Below, piece after piece: positions 51,215 through 63,383 of a stretch of DNA of 64,000 nt. The DNA is taken from positions 932,439 through 996,438 of the forward strand of contig NZ_PHNC01000031.1 of assembly GCF_003121295.1 (NCBI RefSeq). Reading direction: 5' to 3'. The notes under the pieces were generated by a model that saw nothing but the letters and a program-made list of their open reading frames with translations, was not told where the DNA came from and did no database searches. The stretch's first letter is position 1, and every line of letters begins with the position of its first letter. Source of the DNA: Streptomyces orinoci. GTDB taxonomy: Bacteria > Actinomycetota > Actinomycetes > Streptomycetales > Streptomycetaceae. Made by a program: the position numbers and the translations under genes.

Positions 51215-52396
51215 GTGGACCTGTTCGAGTACCAGGCGAGGGACCTCTTCGCCAAGCACGGTGTACCGGTGCTGGCCGGTGAAGTCATCGACACGCCTGA
51301 GGCGGCGCGCGAGGTGACCGAGCGTCTGGGCGGCAAGGCCGTCGTCAAGGCGCAGGTCAAGGTCGGCGGCCGTGGCAAGGCCGGCGGCGTGAAGCTGGCC
51401 GGCTCCCCGGACGAGGCGGTGGAGAAGGCCGGCCAGATCCTTGGCATGGACATCAAGGGCCACACGGTCCACAAGGTGATGCTGGCCCAGACCGCGGACA
51501 TCAAGGAGGAGTACTACGTCTCCTACCTGCTGGACCGCACCAACCGCACCTTCCTGGCCATGGCCTCCGTCGAGGGCGGCATGGACATCGAGGAGGTCGC
51601 GGCCACCAAGCCCGAGGCCCTCGCCAAGGTGCCGGTGGACGCCAACGAGGGCGTGACCGAGGCCAAGGCCCGCGAGATCATCGAGGCCGCCAAGTTCCCG
51701 GCCGAGATCGCCGACGGCATGGTCGAGGTCCTGCAGAGCCTGTGGGTCACCTTCATCAAGGAGGACGCCCTCCTCGTCGAGGTCAACCCGCTGATCAAGA
51801 GCGGTGAGGGCAAGCTCATCGCGATCGACGGCAAGGTCTCCCTGGACGACAACGCCGACTTCCGCCAGCCCGAGCACGCGGCGCTGGAGGACAAGGCCGC
51901 GGCCAACCCGCTGGAGGCCGCCGCCAAGGCCAAGGGCCTGAACTACGTCAAGCTCGACGGTCAGGTCGGCATCATCGGCAACGGCGCGGGCCTGGTGATG
52001 AGCACCCTCGACGTGGTCGCCTACGCCGGTGAGAAGCACGCGGGCGTCAAGCCGGCCAACTTCCTCGACATCGGTGGCGGCGCCTCCGCCGAGGTCATGG
52101 CCAACGGCCTTGAGATCATCCTCGGCGACCCGGACGTCAAGTCCGTCTTCGTCAACGTCTTCGGTGGCATCACCGCCTGTGACGAGGTCGCCAAGGGCAT
52201 CGTCCAGGCCCTGGAGCTGCTGAAGGACAAGGGCGAAGAGGTCACCAAGCCGCTGGTCGTGCGCCTCGACGGCAACAACGCGGAGCTGGGTCGCAAGATC
52301 CTGTCCGACGCCAACCACCCGCTTGTGCAGCGCGTGGACACCATGGACGGCGCGGCCGACAAGGCCGCCGAGCTGGCTGCGGCCGCGGCTAAGTAA
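51215..52396 (+). CDS. sucC: Succinyl-CoA synthetase (ADP-forming) subunit beta
   Basis: 393 residues. An ATP-grasp enzyme of the TCA cycle that makes succinate and ATP/GTP from succinyl-CoA. The start is the GTG at 51215, giving the universal N-terminus (M/V)DLFEYQARDLFAKHGVPV; AGGGA lies nine bases upstream, and the earlier in-frame ATG 51194 would add a non-conserved MEKGRTR. The nucleotide-binding segments KAQVKVGGRGKAGGVKL and EVNPLI, and the C-terminal VNVFGGITACDEVAKGI loop are intact. It forms an operon with sucD, 20 bases downstream. Confidence 0.97.
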   Translation: MDLFEYQARDLFAKHGVPVLAGEVIDTPEAAREVTERLGGKAVVKAQVKVGGRGKAGGVKLAGSPDEAVEKAGQILGMDIKGHTVHKVMLAQTADIKEEYYVSYLLDRTNRTFLAMASVEGGMDIEEVAATKPEALAKVPVDANEGVTEAKAREIIEAAKFPAEIADGMVEVLQSLWVTFIKEDALLVEVNPLIKSGEGKLIAIDGKVSLDDNADFRQPEHAALEDKAAANPLEAAAKAKGLNYVKLDGQVGIIGNGAGLVMSTLDVVAYAGEKHAGVKPANFLDIGGGASAEVMANGLEIILGDPDVKSVFVNVFGGITACDEVAKGIVQALELLKDKGEEVTKPLVVRLDGNNAELGRKILSDANHPLVQRVDTMDGAADKAAELAAAAAK

Positions 52397-52416
52397 GGGA
52401 CGAGGACTCCACAACC

Positions 52417-53301
52417 ATGGCTATCTTCCTCACCAAGGACAGCAAGGTCATCGTCCAGGGGATGACCGGTGCCACGGGCATGAAGCACACCCGGCTGATG
52501 CTGGGTGACGGCACCAACATCGTCGGCGGCGTCAACCCGCGCAAGGCCGGCACCGAGGTCGACTTCGACGGCACCGCCGTCCCCGTCTTCGGCTCGGTCG
52601 CCGAGGCGATGGAGAAGACCGGCGCCGACGTCACCGTGGTCTTCGTGCCGCCGGCCTTCGCCAAGGCCGCCGTCATCGAGGCGATCGACGCGGGCATCGG
52701 CCTGGCCGTCGTGATCACCGAGGGCATCGCGGTCCACGACTCGGCCGCCTTCTGGGCGTACGCCCAGTCCAAGGGCAACAAGACCCGCATCATCGGCCCC
52801 AACTGCCCCGGTCTGATCACCCCGGGCCAGTCCAACGCCGGCATCATCCCGGGCGACATCACCAAGCCCGGCCGCATCGGTCTGGTGTCGAAGTCCGGCA
52901 CGCTGACCTACCAGATGATGTACGAGCTCCGTGACATCGGCTTCTCCTCGGCCGTGGGCATCGGTGGCGACCCGGTCATCGGCACCACCCACATCGACGC
53001 CCTGGCCGCCTTCGAGGCCGACCCGGAGACCGAGCTGATCGTGATGATCGGCGAGATCGGCGGCGACGCCGAGGAGCGGGCCGCGGACTTCATCAAGGCC
53101 AATGTCACCAAGCCGGTCGTCGGCTACGTGGCCGGTTTCACCGCGCCCGAGGGCAAGACCATGGGTCACGCCGGTGCGATCGTGTCCGGTTCCTCCGGCA
53201 CCGCGCAGGCCAAGAAGGAGGCCCTGGAGGCGGCGGGTGTCAAGGTCGGCAAGACGCCGTCCGAGACCGCTCGCCTCGCCCGTGAGCTGCTGGGCGCCTG
53301 A
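52417..53301 (+). CDS. sucD: Succinyl-CoA synthetase subunit alpha
   Basis: 294 residues, the normal length. The CoA-binding Rossmann motif VQGMTGATGMKHT lies at the N-terminus, IIGPNCPGLITPGQSN in the middle, and the phosphohistidine in MGHAGAIVSGSSGTA. GGACGAGG lies upstream of the ATG. With SucC it forms the heterodimeric or heterotetrameric enzyme. A strong 16-bp terminator follows after 27 bases, so the operon ends here. Confidence 0.97.
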   Translation: MAIFLTKDSKVIVQGMTGATGMKHTRLMLGDGTNIVGGVNPRKAGTEVDFDGTAVPVFGSVAEAMEKTGADVTVVFVPPAFAKAAVIEAIDAGIGLAVVITEGIAVHDSAAFWAYAQSKGNKTRIIGPNCPGLITPGQSNAGIIPGDITKPGRIGLVSKSGTLTYQMMYELRDIGFSSAVGIGGDPVIGTTHIDALAAFEADPETELIVMIGEIGGDAEERAADFIKANVTKPVVGYVAGFTAPEGKTMGHAGAIVSGSSGTAQAKKEALEAAGVKVGKTPSETARLARELLGA

Positions 53302-53328
53302 GCCAGGCAGCCTCAACGGTCCCAAGGA

Positions 53329-53364
53329 CATGGGCCCGCACTCCGCCCGGAGTGCGGGCCCATG
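53329..53364 (+). terminator. Terminator of sucCD
   Basis: CATGGGCCCGCACTCC (53329-53344) and GGAGTGCGGGCCCATG (53349-53364) are perfect 16-bp arms with a GCCC loop, 27 bases after the sucD stop. Confidence 0.85.
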
Positions 53365-53452
53365 CCCGTATCGGCTGTATGCCGTATGAGCCGCTGAACA
53401 CGACACGACGGTCATTTGCCGCTACCCGCCCGAAAGGCGCGTTGTTGGCAGC

Positions 53453-57631
<4,179 letters not shown>

Positions 57632-57637
57632 GGGGGC

Positions 57638-58408
57638 TCAGTCCTCGGCGTTCAGCAGCGGGCGCAGCTGCTTGGGCAGATGTGTCTGGCAGGACTGCCG
57701 GGAAGCCTGGGTCAGGGCGTCGTCCACACAGGTGTAGTAGTCGCGGTAGACCAGCTGGAAGCCATAGGTGGACAGCACGATGGCCAGCGCCAGGCCGCCC
57801 ATCACCAGTCCGCTGACCGCCGCCGTCACCTGCGGCCGGACCCCGCCCGGCTGCGGGGCCGGGGCGCCCTTCTCCCGGGGCCTGCCCTTGGCGCGCAGCG
57901 AGCTGATGGCCCAGTACACGGAGAGCGCACCCAGCAGCAGTGCCACCTCCTCCAGGCTGAACAGGGCGAAGAAGAAGCCCCACAGTCCGGAGAGCAGAGC
58001 ATAGCGCGCCCGCCGCTGGGCCGGGTCGCTGGGGTCCCAGCGCGGGCCGCCGGGGCCGCCCGAGGGGTTCTGCTCGCCGCCCGGCGGGCCGCCGAAGCCG
58101 CCGCCCTGCCGGCCCGGCTGGCGGCTGCTCCACTGGCTGCCCCAGGCCGGCGGCTGGTCCGGCCGGCCGCCCTCCTCAGGCCCGGGTCCAGAACCGGAAC
58201 CGGAACCGGAGCCAGAACCGGAACCGGAGCCGGAACCAGAACCGGAACCCGCCCCCGGACCGCCCTCCGGCCGGCGCGGCTGCCACGGCCGGTCGGCCTG
58301 GCCCTGCGGCGGCGGCGCGAAGGGGTTGTCTTCTTCGCGCAGGGCTTCCTCGCGCAGGGCGCCGCCCTGGTACGGCGAGCGGGCGTCGGTCACGCGTCGG
58401 TCCGGCAT
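57638..58408 (-). CDS. Membrane protein with Gly-Ser repeat and DUF4190-like helices
   Basis: 256 residues. The N-terminal ~130 residues are disordered, with a (GS)n run from about 52 to 75 coded by a 6-bp repeat, then Gly/Pro/Arg-rich sequence. Three hydrophobic segments follow (YALLSGLWGFFFALFSLEEV; LLLGALSVYWAISSL; TAAVSGLVMGGLALAIVLST). The C-terminal ~45 residues have two Cys (YYTCVDDAL, RQSCQTHL) that could form a disulfide outside. No function is recognised. It converges on the DUF6350 gene with a 6-base gap. ATG 58408 lacks a clear Shine-Dalgarno. Confidence 0.75.
   Translation of the reverse strand: MPDRRVTDARSPYQGGALREEALREEDNPFAPPPQGQADRPWQPRRPEGGPGAGSGSGSGSGSGSGSGSGSGSGPGPEEGGRPDQPPAWGSQWSSRQPGRQGGGFGGPPGGEQNPSGGPGGPRWDPSDPAQRRARYALLSGLWGFFFALFSLEEVALLLGALSVYWAISSLRAKGRPREKGAPAPQPGGVRPQVTAAVSGLVMGGLALAIVLSTYGFQLVYRDYYTCVDDALTQASRQSCQTHLPKQLRPLLNAED
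58182..58250. repeat. Hexanucleotide microsatellite
   Basis: About eleven tandem copies of GAACCG/GAGCCG/CAGAAC-type hexamers encode an uninterrupted Gly-Ser alternation. The 6-bp unit keeps the frame, so changes in copy number only change linker length. Confidence 0.8.
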
Positions 58409-58675
58409 GTGGAGTGCGTCTTCCCCTGATCGTCTGTGTCGCGTAGTCGCGGGTGCGGGTACGGATCATGCGTCGCGGGTCCGCGAGCCGCGTACCGCGT
58501 ACTGCACCTCGAGCGTACGGCGACGCGCCCGGTTCGCCGGAGCCGTGCACGGAGCCGTGCGCACGGCTGTGATGCGCTGTGATGCATTGCCGCAGACGCT
58601 ACCTGCCGCGGACGCCCCCGTCCCGCAGAGCCCCTGGCGGGTGCCGGTATCGTTGCCAGCGGTCGGCGGCTTCGT

Positions 58676-58722
58676 AAGGTCCCCCGTATCCGGGGGGCCT
58701 TCAGCCTTGTACGACCATACAA
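58676..58722 (+). promoter_or_regulatory. Hairpin and palindromic promoter region of purN
   Basis: The 351-base spacer 58409-58759 has no gene. A hairpin AAGG-T-CCCCCG/CGGGGG-G-CCTT spans 58676-58701. Just downstream TTGTA (58707-58711) and TACAA (58718-58722) form an inverted repeat that includes a -10-like CATACA. purN starts 38 bases later. Confidence 0.4.
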
Positions 58723-58759
58723 AACCGCAGCCGCACCGCCCGCGAGAAAGGGCCCCACC

Positions 58760-59389
58760 GTGGCCTCGCCGCCCCCCGCCCCCGCCCGACTGGTCGTGCT
58801 GGTCTCCGGCTCGGGTACGAACCTGCAGGCCCTGCTGGACGCCATGGCCGCCGATCCGGAGGGCTTCGGCGCCCGGGTGGTCGCGGTGGGCGCCGACCGC
58901 GCGGGCATCGCCGGCCTGGAGCGCGCCGAACGCGCCGGACTGCCCACCTTTGTCTGCCGGGTCCAGGACCACCCCACCCGCGAGGCCTGGGACGCGGCAC
59001 TCGCCGAGGCGACCGCGGCATACGAGCCCGACCTGGTGGTCTCGGCCGGCTTTATGAAGATCGTGGGCAAGGAGTTCCTGGCCCGCTTCGGCGGACGCGT
59101 CATCAATACGCACCCCGCCCTGCTCCCCAGCTTCCCCGGCGCCCACGCGGTGCGCGACGCGCTCGCCTATGGCGTGAAGGTGACCGGGTGCACCGTCCAC
59201 TTCGTGGACGACGGCGTCGATACCGGCCCGATCGCCGCCCAGGGCGTGGTCGAGATCCGGGACGAGGACGACGAAGCCGCTCTGCATGAGCGGATCAAGG
59301 AAGTCGAGCGACGGCTGCTCGTCGAGGTCGTGGGGCGTCTGGCCCGTCACGGCTACCGCATAGAGGGACGAAAGGTAACGATCCTGTGA
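58760..59389 (+). CDS. purN: Phosphoribosylglycinamide formyltransferase PurN
   Basis: 209 residues. The enzyme transfers a formyl group from 10-formyl-THF to GAR in purine synthesis. Motifs: VLVSGSGTNLQALLDAM at the N-terminus (phosphate binding), INTHPALLPSFPGAHAV with the catalytic Asn-x-His, and DDGVDTGPIAAQ with the catalytic Asp. The GTG start is close to GAAAGGG. It overlaps purH by 4 bases (GTGA), giving a coupled purNH operon. Confidence 0.97.
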   Translation: MASPPPAPARLVVLVSGSGTNLQALLDAMAADPEGFGARVVAVGADRAGIAGLERAERAGLPTFVCRVQDHPTREAWDAALAEATAAYEPDLVVSAGFMKIVGKEFLARFGGRVINTHPALLPSFPGAHAVRDALAYGVKVTGCTVHFVDDGVDTGPIAAQGVVEIRDEDDEAALHERIKEVERRLLVEVVGRLARHGYRIEGRKVTIL

Positions 59390-60948
59390 CCGCCGAAGCC
59401 ATGAAGCGGCCCATCCGCCGGGCGTTGATCAGCGTCTATGACAAGACGGGCCTGGAGGAGCTGGCCCGTGGCCTGCACCAGGCGGGCGTGGAGCTCGTCT
59501 CGACCGGTTCGACGGCCGGGCGGATCGCGGCCGCCGGCGTCCCGGTCACCAAGGTCGAGGAGCTGACCGGCTTCCCCGAGTGCCTGGACGGCCGGGTGAA
59601 GACCCTGCACCCGAAGGTGCACGCCGGGATCCTGGCCGACCAGCGGCTGGACGCCCACCGGGCCCAGCTGGACGAACTGGGCGTGGCGCCCTTTGAGTTG
59701 GTGGTCGTCAATCTCTACCCGTTCCGGGAGACGGTGGCCTCGGGGGCCGCGCCCGACGAGTGTGTGGAGCAGATCGACATCGGCGGTCCGTCCATGGTCC
59801 GTGCCGCCGCCAAGAACCACCCCTCGGTGGCCGTGGTGGTCAACCCGGCCCGGTATACGGAGGTGTTGAAGGCGGTCGCCGACGGCGGCTTCGACCTGGC
59901 CCGCCGCAAGCGGCTGGCCGCCGAGGCGTTCCGGCACACCGCGGAGTACGACATCGCGGTGGCCAACTGGTTCGCAGCCTCCTACGCGGCCGATGAGAGC
60001 CCCTGGCCGGAGTTCATGGGCGTCGGCTACACCCGCAAGCAGGTGCTGCGGTACGGCGAGAACCCGCACCAGCCCGCCGCCCTCTACACCGACGGCACTG
60101 GCCAAGGGCTGGCCCATGCCGAGCAGTTGCACGGCAAGGAGATGTCGTACAACAACTTTGTGGACACCGAGGCGGCCCGCCGGGCGGCCTACGACCACCA
60201 GCAGCCCTGTGTCGCCATCATCAAGCACGCCAACCCCTGTGGAATCGCGGTCGGTTCGGATGTGGCCGAGGCCCACCGCAAGGCGCACGCCTGTGACTCG
60301 CTGTCCGCCTTCGGCGGTGTGATCGCGGTCAACCGGCCGGTGTCGGTGGCGATGGCCGAGCAGGTCGCCGAGATCTTCACCGAGGTCATCGTGGCCCCCG
60401 GCTACGAGGACGGCGCGGTGGAGGTGCTGGCCCGCAAGAAGAACATCCGGGTGCTGCGCTGCCCCGAGGCGCCCGCCGCGCACGGCGAGGCCCGCGCCAT
60501 CGAGGGCGGGGCGCTCATCCAGGCCAAGGACCGTCTCCAGGCCGAGGGCGACGACCCGGCCAACTGGACGCTGGCCACCGGCGAACCGCTGGCCGCCGGG
60601 GAACTGGCCGAGCTGGCCTTCGCCTGGCGCGCCTGCCGCGCGGTGAAGTCCAACGCCATCCTGCTGGCCAAGGACGGTGCCACGGTCGGCGTCGGCATGG
60701 GCCAGGTCAACCGGGTGGACTCGGCGAAGCTGGCCGTCCAGCGCGCGGGCGAGGAGCGGGCGCGCGGCTCCTACGCCGCCTCCGACGCCTTCTTCCCCTT
60801 CCCGGACGGACTGGAGGTGCTGACCGCCGCGGGCGTCAAGGCCGTGGTGCAGCCGGGCGGTTCGGTGCGTGACGCGGAGGTGGTGGAGGCCGCCAAGGCG
60901 GCGGGCGTGACCATGTACCTTACCGGCACCCGGCACTTCTTCCACTGA
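59386..60948 (+). CDS. purH: Bifunctional AICAR formyltransferase/IMP cyclohydrolase PurH
   Basis: 520 residues. The last two steps to IMP. The N-terminal MGS-like cyclohydrolase domain (ALISVYDKTGLEELARGLHQ; LDGRVKTLHPKVHAGIL). The C-terminal formyltransferase has RYGENPHQPAALY, the catalytic Lys-His motif IIKHANPCGIAVG and SDAFFPFPDGLE. It ends with the conserved TGTRHFFH. The GTG start overlaps the purN stop and is preceded by AAAGGTAACG. A 16-bp terminator follows 51 bases after the stop. Confidence 0.97.
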   Translation: MTAEAMKRPIRRALISVYDKTGLEELARGLHQAGVELVSTGSTAGRIAAAGVPVTKVEELTGFPECLDGRVKTLHPKVHAGILADQRLDAHRAQLDELGVAPFELVVVNLYPFRETVASGAAPDECVEQIDIGGPSMVRAAAKNHPSVAVVVNPARYTEVLKAVADGGFDLARRKRLAAEAFRHTAEYDIAVANWFAASYAADESPWPEFMGVGYTRKQVLRYGENPHQPAALYTDGTGQGLAHAEQLHGKEMSYNNFVDTEAARRAAYDHQQPCVAIIKHANPCGIAVGSDVAEAHRKAHACDSLSAFGGVIAVNRPVSVAMAEQVAEIFTEVIVAPGYEDGAVEVLARKKNIRVLRCPEAPAAHGEARAIEGGALIQAKDRLQAEGDDPANWTLATGEPLAAGELAELAFAWRACRAVKSNAILLAKDGATVGVGMGQVNRVDSAKLAVQRAGEERARGSYAASDAFFPFPDGLEVLTAAGVKAVVQPGGSVRDAEVVEAAKAAGVTMYLTGTRHFFH

Positions 60949-60998
60949 GCTCCGCCGAGAGCCACTGCGAGCCACCGGGATTCCGCAAGATGACGAAC

Positions 60999-61040
60999 GC
61001 CGCGGGCCGCGCCCCCGTCACCGAGGGCGCGGCCCGCGGC
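60999..61040. terminator. Bidirectional terminator between purH and the RDD gene
   Basis: GCCGCGGGCCGCGCCC (60999-61014) is the exact reverse complement of 61025-61040; loop of 10 bases. It sits 7 bases before the stop of the RDD gene on the other strand, so it can end both transcripts. Confidence 0.85.
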
Positions 61041-61046
61041 CGCCGC

Positions 61047-61691
61047 TCACTGCACGCGTATGGACAGCGTCCCGCACATCTTGTCGGCGAAGGTCTGGTT
61101 CTTGGCGTCCCACAGCGGCCAGAGGTAGCCGAGGTAGAGGAACCCATCGACGGCGTGGGCGAGGTAGCGCACAAAGGTCGGGCCGAAGCCGAGCGGCTGT
61201 CCGTCCCGTTCCCGGACCACGGCTATGCCCAGCGCCTTCTTGCCCAGCGTCTGCCCGGTCCGGCCCTGGCGGTAGCACATCCACAGGCCGAGGCCGAGCC
61301 AGGCCAGGAAGGCCACCAGCATCAGCCCGAAGCCCAGGACCTCCTGCCCCCGGTGCGGCCGGCAGAACCCCTGCTCGTACCCGTAGGAGTCGATGGGGCA
61401 GTCCTGCTGGCTCTTTCCGATCATCACCGCGCCGACGATGACGACGATCATCGGTATGACACTGCAGATCAGCGAGTCCAGCAGCACCGCCCCCACCCGG
61501 GACCACCAGCCGGCCAGCACCGGCTGCTGGTAGCCGTACGGGCTCTGCGGGTAGCCGGGATAGCCCGGGTACCCGGGGTACCCGCCGGGCGCGGGGTAGC
61601 CGTAGGCCGCCGGGGGCTGCTGCGGGGGCCCCGGATAGGGCTGCTGCGGCGGATAGGGCGGATACGAACCGGGCGGGTTCGGGTGGGTCAC
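61047..61691 (-). CDS. RDD-family membrane protein
   Basis: 214 residues. A Pro/Tyr/Gly-rich N-terminal tail with PGYPGYPGYPGYP repeats (residues 1-55), then the RDD domain (WWSRVGAVLLDSLICSVIPM; GRTGQTLGKKALGIAVVRER; VRYLAHAVDGFLYLGYLWPL). Three or four helices. Two Cys in the first outer loop (QDCPIDSYGYEQGFCRP) may pair. RDD proteins have been linked to transport, but the role is not known. GTG 61691 has AAGGAAC six bases upstream. Confidence 0.85.
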   Translation of the reverse strand: MTHPNPPGSYPPYPPQQPYPGPPQQPPAAYGYPAPGGYPGYPGYPGYPQSPYGYQQPVLAGWWSRVGAVLLDSLICSVIPMIVVIVGAVMIGKSQQDCPIDSYGYEQGFCRPHRGQEVLGFGLMLVAFLAWLGLGLWMCYRQGRTGQTLGKKALGIAVVRERDGQPLGFGPTFVRYLAHAVDGFLYLGYLWPLWDAKNQTFADKMCGTLSIRVQ

Positions 61692-61840
61692 CTGGGTTCC
61701 TTCGACGATGGTCAGCAGGGTCAATGGGGACGTGCCGGGCCGCCCGGGGCTCCGCCCGCTACCGCGGGCCAAGGGCCGGCCATCGGGCCCGGCCCGCCAC
61801 GACGGCGGCCCCGGCGCAGATCATCGTGGCACACCACCAT

Positions 61841-61864
61841 TTCCGTTACGACTTCCGTTACGAC
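61841..61864. promoter_or_regulatory. Tandem TTCCGTTACGAC repeat upstream of folD
   Basis: TTCCGTTACGAC occurs twice head to tail (61841-61852, 61853-61864), about 45 bases before the folD ATG. It contains CGTTAC half-sites like those of the inverted repeat upstream of the NlpC/P60 gene. Confidence 0.45.
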
Positions 61865-61906
61865 CTTGATTGGTAGCAGCGGCCCCCGATCCTGGAGGAT
61901 GACCCC

Positions 61907-62776
61907 ATGACCGCCCAGATTCTCGATGGCAAGGCCACCGCGGCCGCGATCAAGTCCGAACTCACCCAGCGCGTCCAGGCGCTGAAGGCCAAGGGCATCA
62001 CGCCCGGACTCGGCACCCTGCTGGTGGGCGACGACCCCGGCAGCACCTGGTACGTCAACGGCAAGCACCGGGACTGCGCCGAGGTCGGCATCAACTCGAT
62101 CCGCCGCGAACTGCCCGCGACCGCCACCCAGGAGGAGATCGAGGCGGTCGTCCGGGAGCTCAATGACAACCCCGAGTGCACCGGCTATATCGTCCAACTC
62201 CCGCTGCCCAAGGGCATCGACACCAACCGGGTGCTGGAGCTGATGGACCCGGCCAAGGACGCCGACGGCCTGCACCCCATGAGCCTGGGCCGCCTGGTGC
62301 TCAATGAGACCGGCCCGCTGCCCTGCACCCCGGCCGGGATCATCGAACTGCTGCGCCGCCATGGTGTGGAGATCAACGGCGCCCATGTGGTGGTGGTCGG
62401 CCGGGGCATCACCGTGGGCCGCTCCATCGGGCTGCTGCTCACCCGCCGTTCGGAGAACGCCACGGTCACCCTCTGCCACACCGGCACCCGTGACCTCTCC
62501 GCCCATCTGCGCCAGGCCGACATCATCGTGGCCGCCGCCGGGGTGGGCCACCTGATCAAGCCCGAGGACGTCAAGCCCGGCGCGGCCGTGCTGGACGTCG
62601 GCGTCAGCCGGGACGGCGAGGGCAAGATCATGGGCGATGTGGACCCCGAGGTTGCCGCGGTGGCCGGCTGGCTGTCCCCCAACCCCGGTGGCGTCGGCCC
62701 CATGACCCGCGCCCAGCTGCTGGCCAATGTGGTCGAGGCCGCCGAGCGCGCCGCGGGAATGAGCGATGCCGGCTGA
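61907..62776 (+). CDS. folD: Methylenetetrahydrofolate dehydrogenase/cyclohydrolase FolD
   Basis: 289 residues. It makes 10-formyl-THF, the donor used by PurN and PurH encoded just upstream. The catalytic Tyr-x3-Lys is STWYVNGKHRDC. The conserved QLPLPKGID, PCTPAGIIELL and GRGITVGRSIGLLL (NADP-binding) are all present, and the C-terminus has PNPGGVGPMTRAQLL. The ATG has GGAGG eight bases upstream. It is followed by a DUF3017 gene that overlaps by 11 bases. Confidence 0.97.
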   Translation: MTAQILDGKATAAAIKSELTQRVQALKAKGITPGLGTLLVGDDPGSTWYVNGKHRDCAEVGINSIRRELPATATQEEIEAVVRELNDNPECTGYIVQLPLPKGIDTNRVLELMDPAKDADGLHPMSLGRLVLNETGPLPCTPAGIIELLRRHGVEINGAHVVVVGRGITVGRSIGLLLTRRSENATVTLCHTGTRDLSAHLRQADIIVAAAGVGHLIKPEDVKPGAAVLDVGVSRDGEGKIMGDVDPEVAAVAGWLSPNPGGVGPMTRAQLLANVVEAAERAAGMSDAG

Positions 62777-63179
62777 GCAGGGGAAGCGGCCGCTCCGCAA
62801 GTCACGTCGCTTCCCCCAGTTCACCCGGGACACCGCCCGTCCCGAGGGCGGCGGCCGGGCCGCCCCCGGCGGCGCTCCCGCCCCCGCCCGCCAATGGCCC
62901 CTCCTCTCGGTCCTGGGCCTGACCGGCCTGGGGCTGCTCCTGGTCGCCCTGGACGGTTTCAGGGTGGGCACCCTGCTGATCGGGGTGGCCATGATCGGCG
63001 GAGCGGTGCTGCGCTGGATGCTGCCCTCCGTCGGCATGCTGGCCGTACGCTCCCGCTTCACCGACATGGTCATCTACGGCGGCCTGGGGCTGGCCATCGT
63101 GCTGCTGGCCCTGATGGCCCAGCCGCACGCCTGGCTGAAGATCCCCTTCCTGGACGACGTGCTCCACTTCACCGTCTAG
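62766..63179 (+). CDS. DUF3017 membrane protein
   Basis: 137 residues. A basic, Gly/Pro-rich N-terminus (about 1-42) is followed by three helices (LLSVLGLTGLGLLLVAL; VGTLLIGVAMIGGAVLRWML; MVIYGGLGLAIVLLALMAQ), the DUF3017 pattern. It overlaps folD by 11 bases and is translationally coupled to it, as in other Streptomyces. Function unknown. A 13-bp terminator follows. Confidence 0.85.
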   Translation: MPAEQGKRPLRKSRRFPQFTRDTARPEGGGRAAPGGAPAPARQWPLLSVLGLTGLGLLLVALDGFRVGTLLIGVAMIGGAVLRWMLPSVGMLAVRSRFTDMVIYGGLGLAIVLLALMAQPHAWLKIPFLDDVLHFTV

Positions 63180-63192
63180 CCCTGCTCGGTGC

Positions 63193-63236
63193 CGGGTTTC
63201 CTTTGTCCTTGCGGCCCGTCCGGCAAAGGAAACCCG
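63193..63236 (+). terminator. Terminator of folD-DUF3017
   Basis: CGGGTTTCCTTTG (63193-63205) and CAAAGGAAACCCG (63224-63236) form a perfect 13-bp stem with an 18-base loop, 14 bases after the stop. Confidence 0.8.
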
Positions 63237-63383
63237 ACATCGAACGGGCCCGGGCCCGGCCTGCTCCTGGCCTGAATTGGGCTGTGTGGTCCGCCGGTTG
63301 GAGAATGCTCGTCCGGGCCTCGTCATGATGTGCGGCAGGAGGCCACTGGGCTGTGGGGACATCGCATGCGTATGGGGTGGAAC

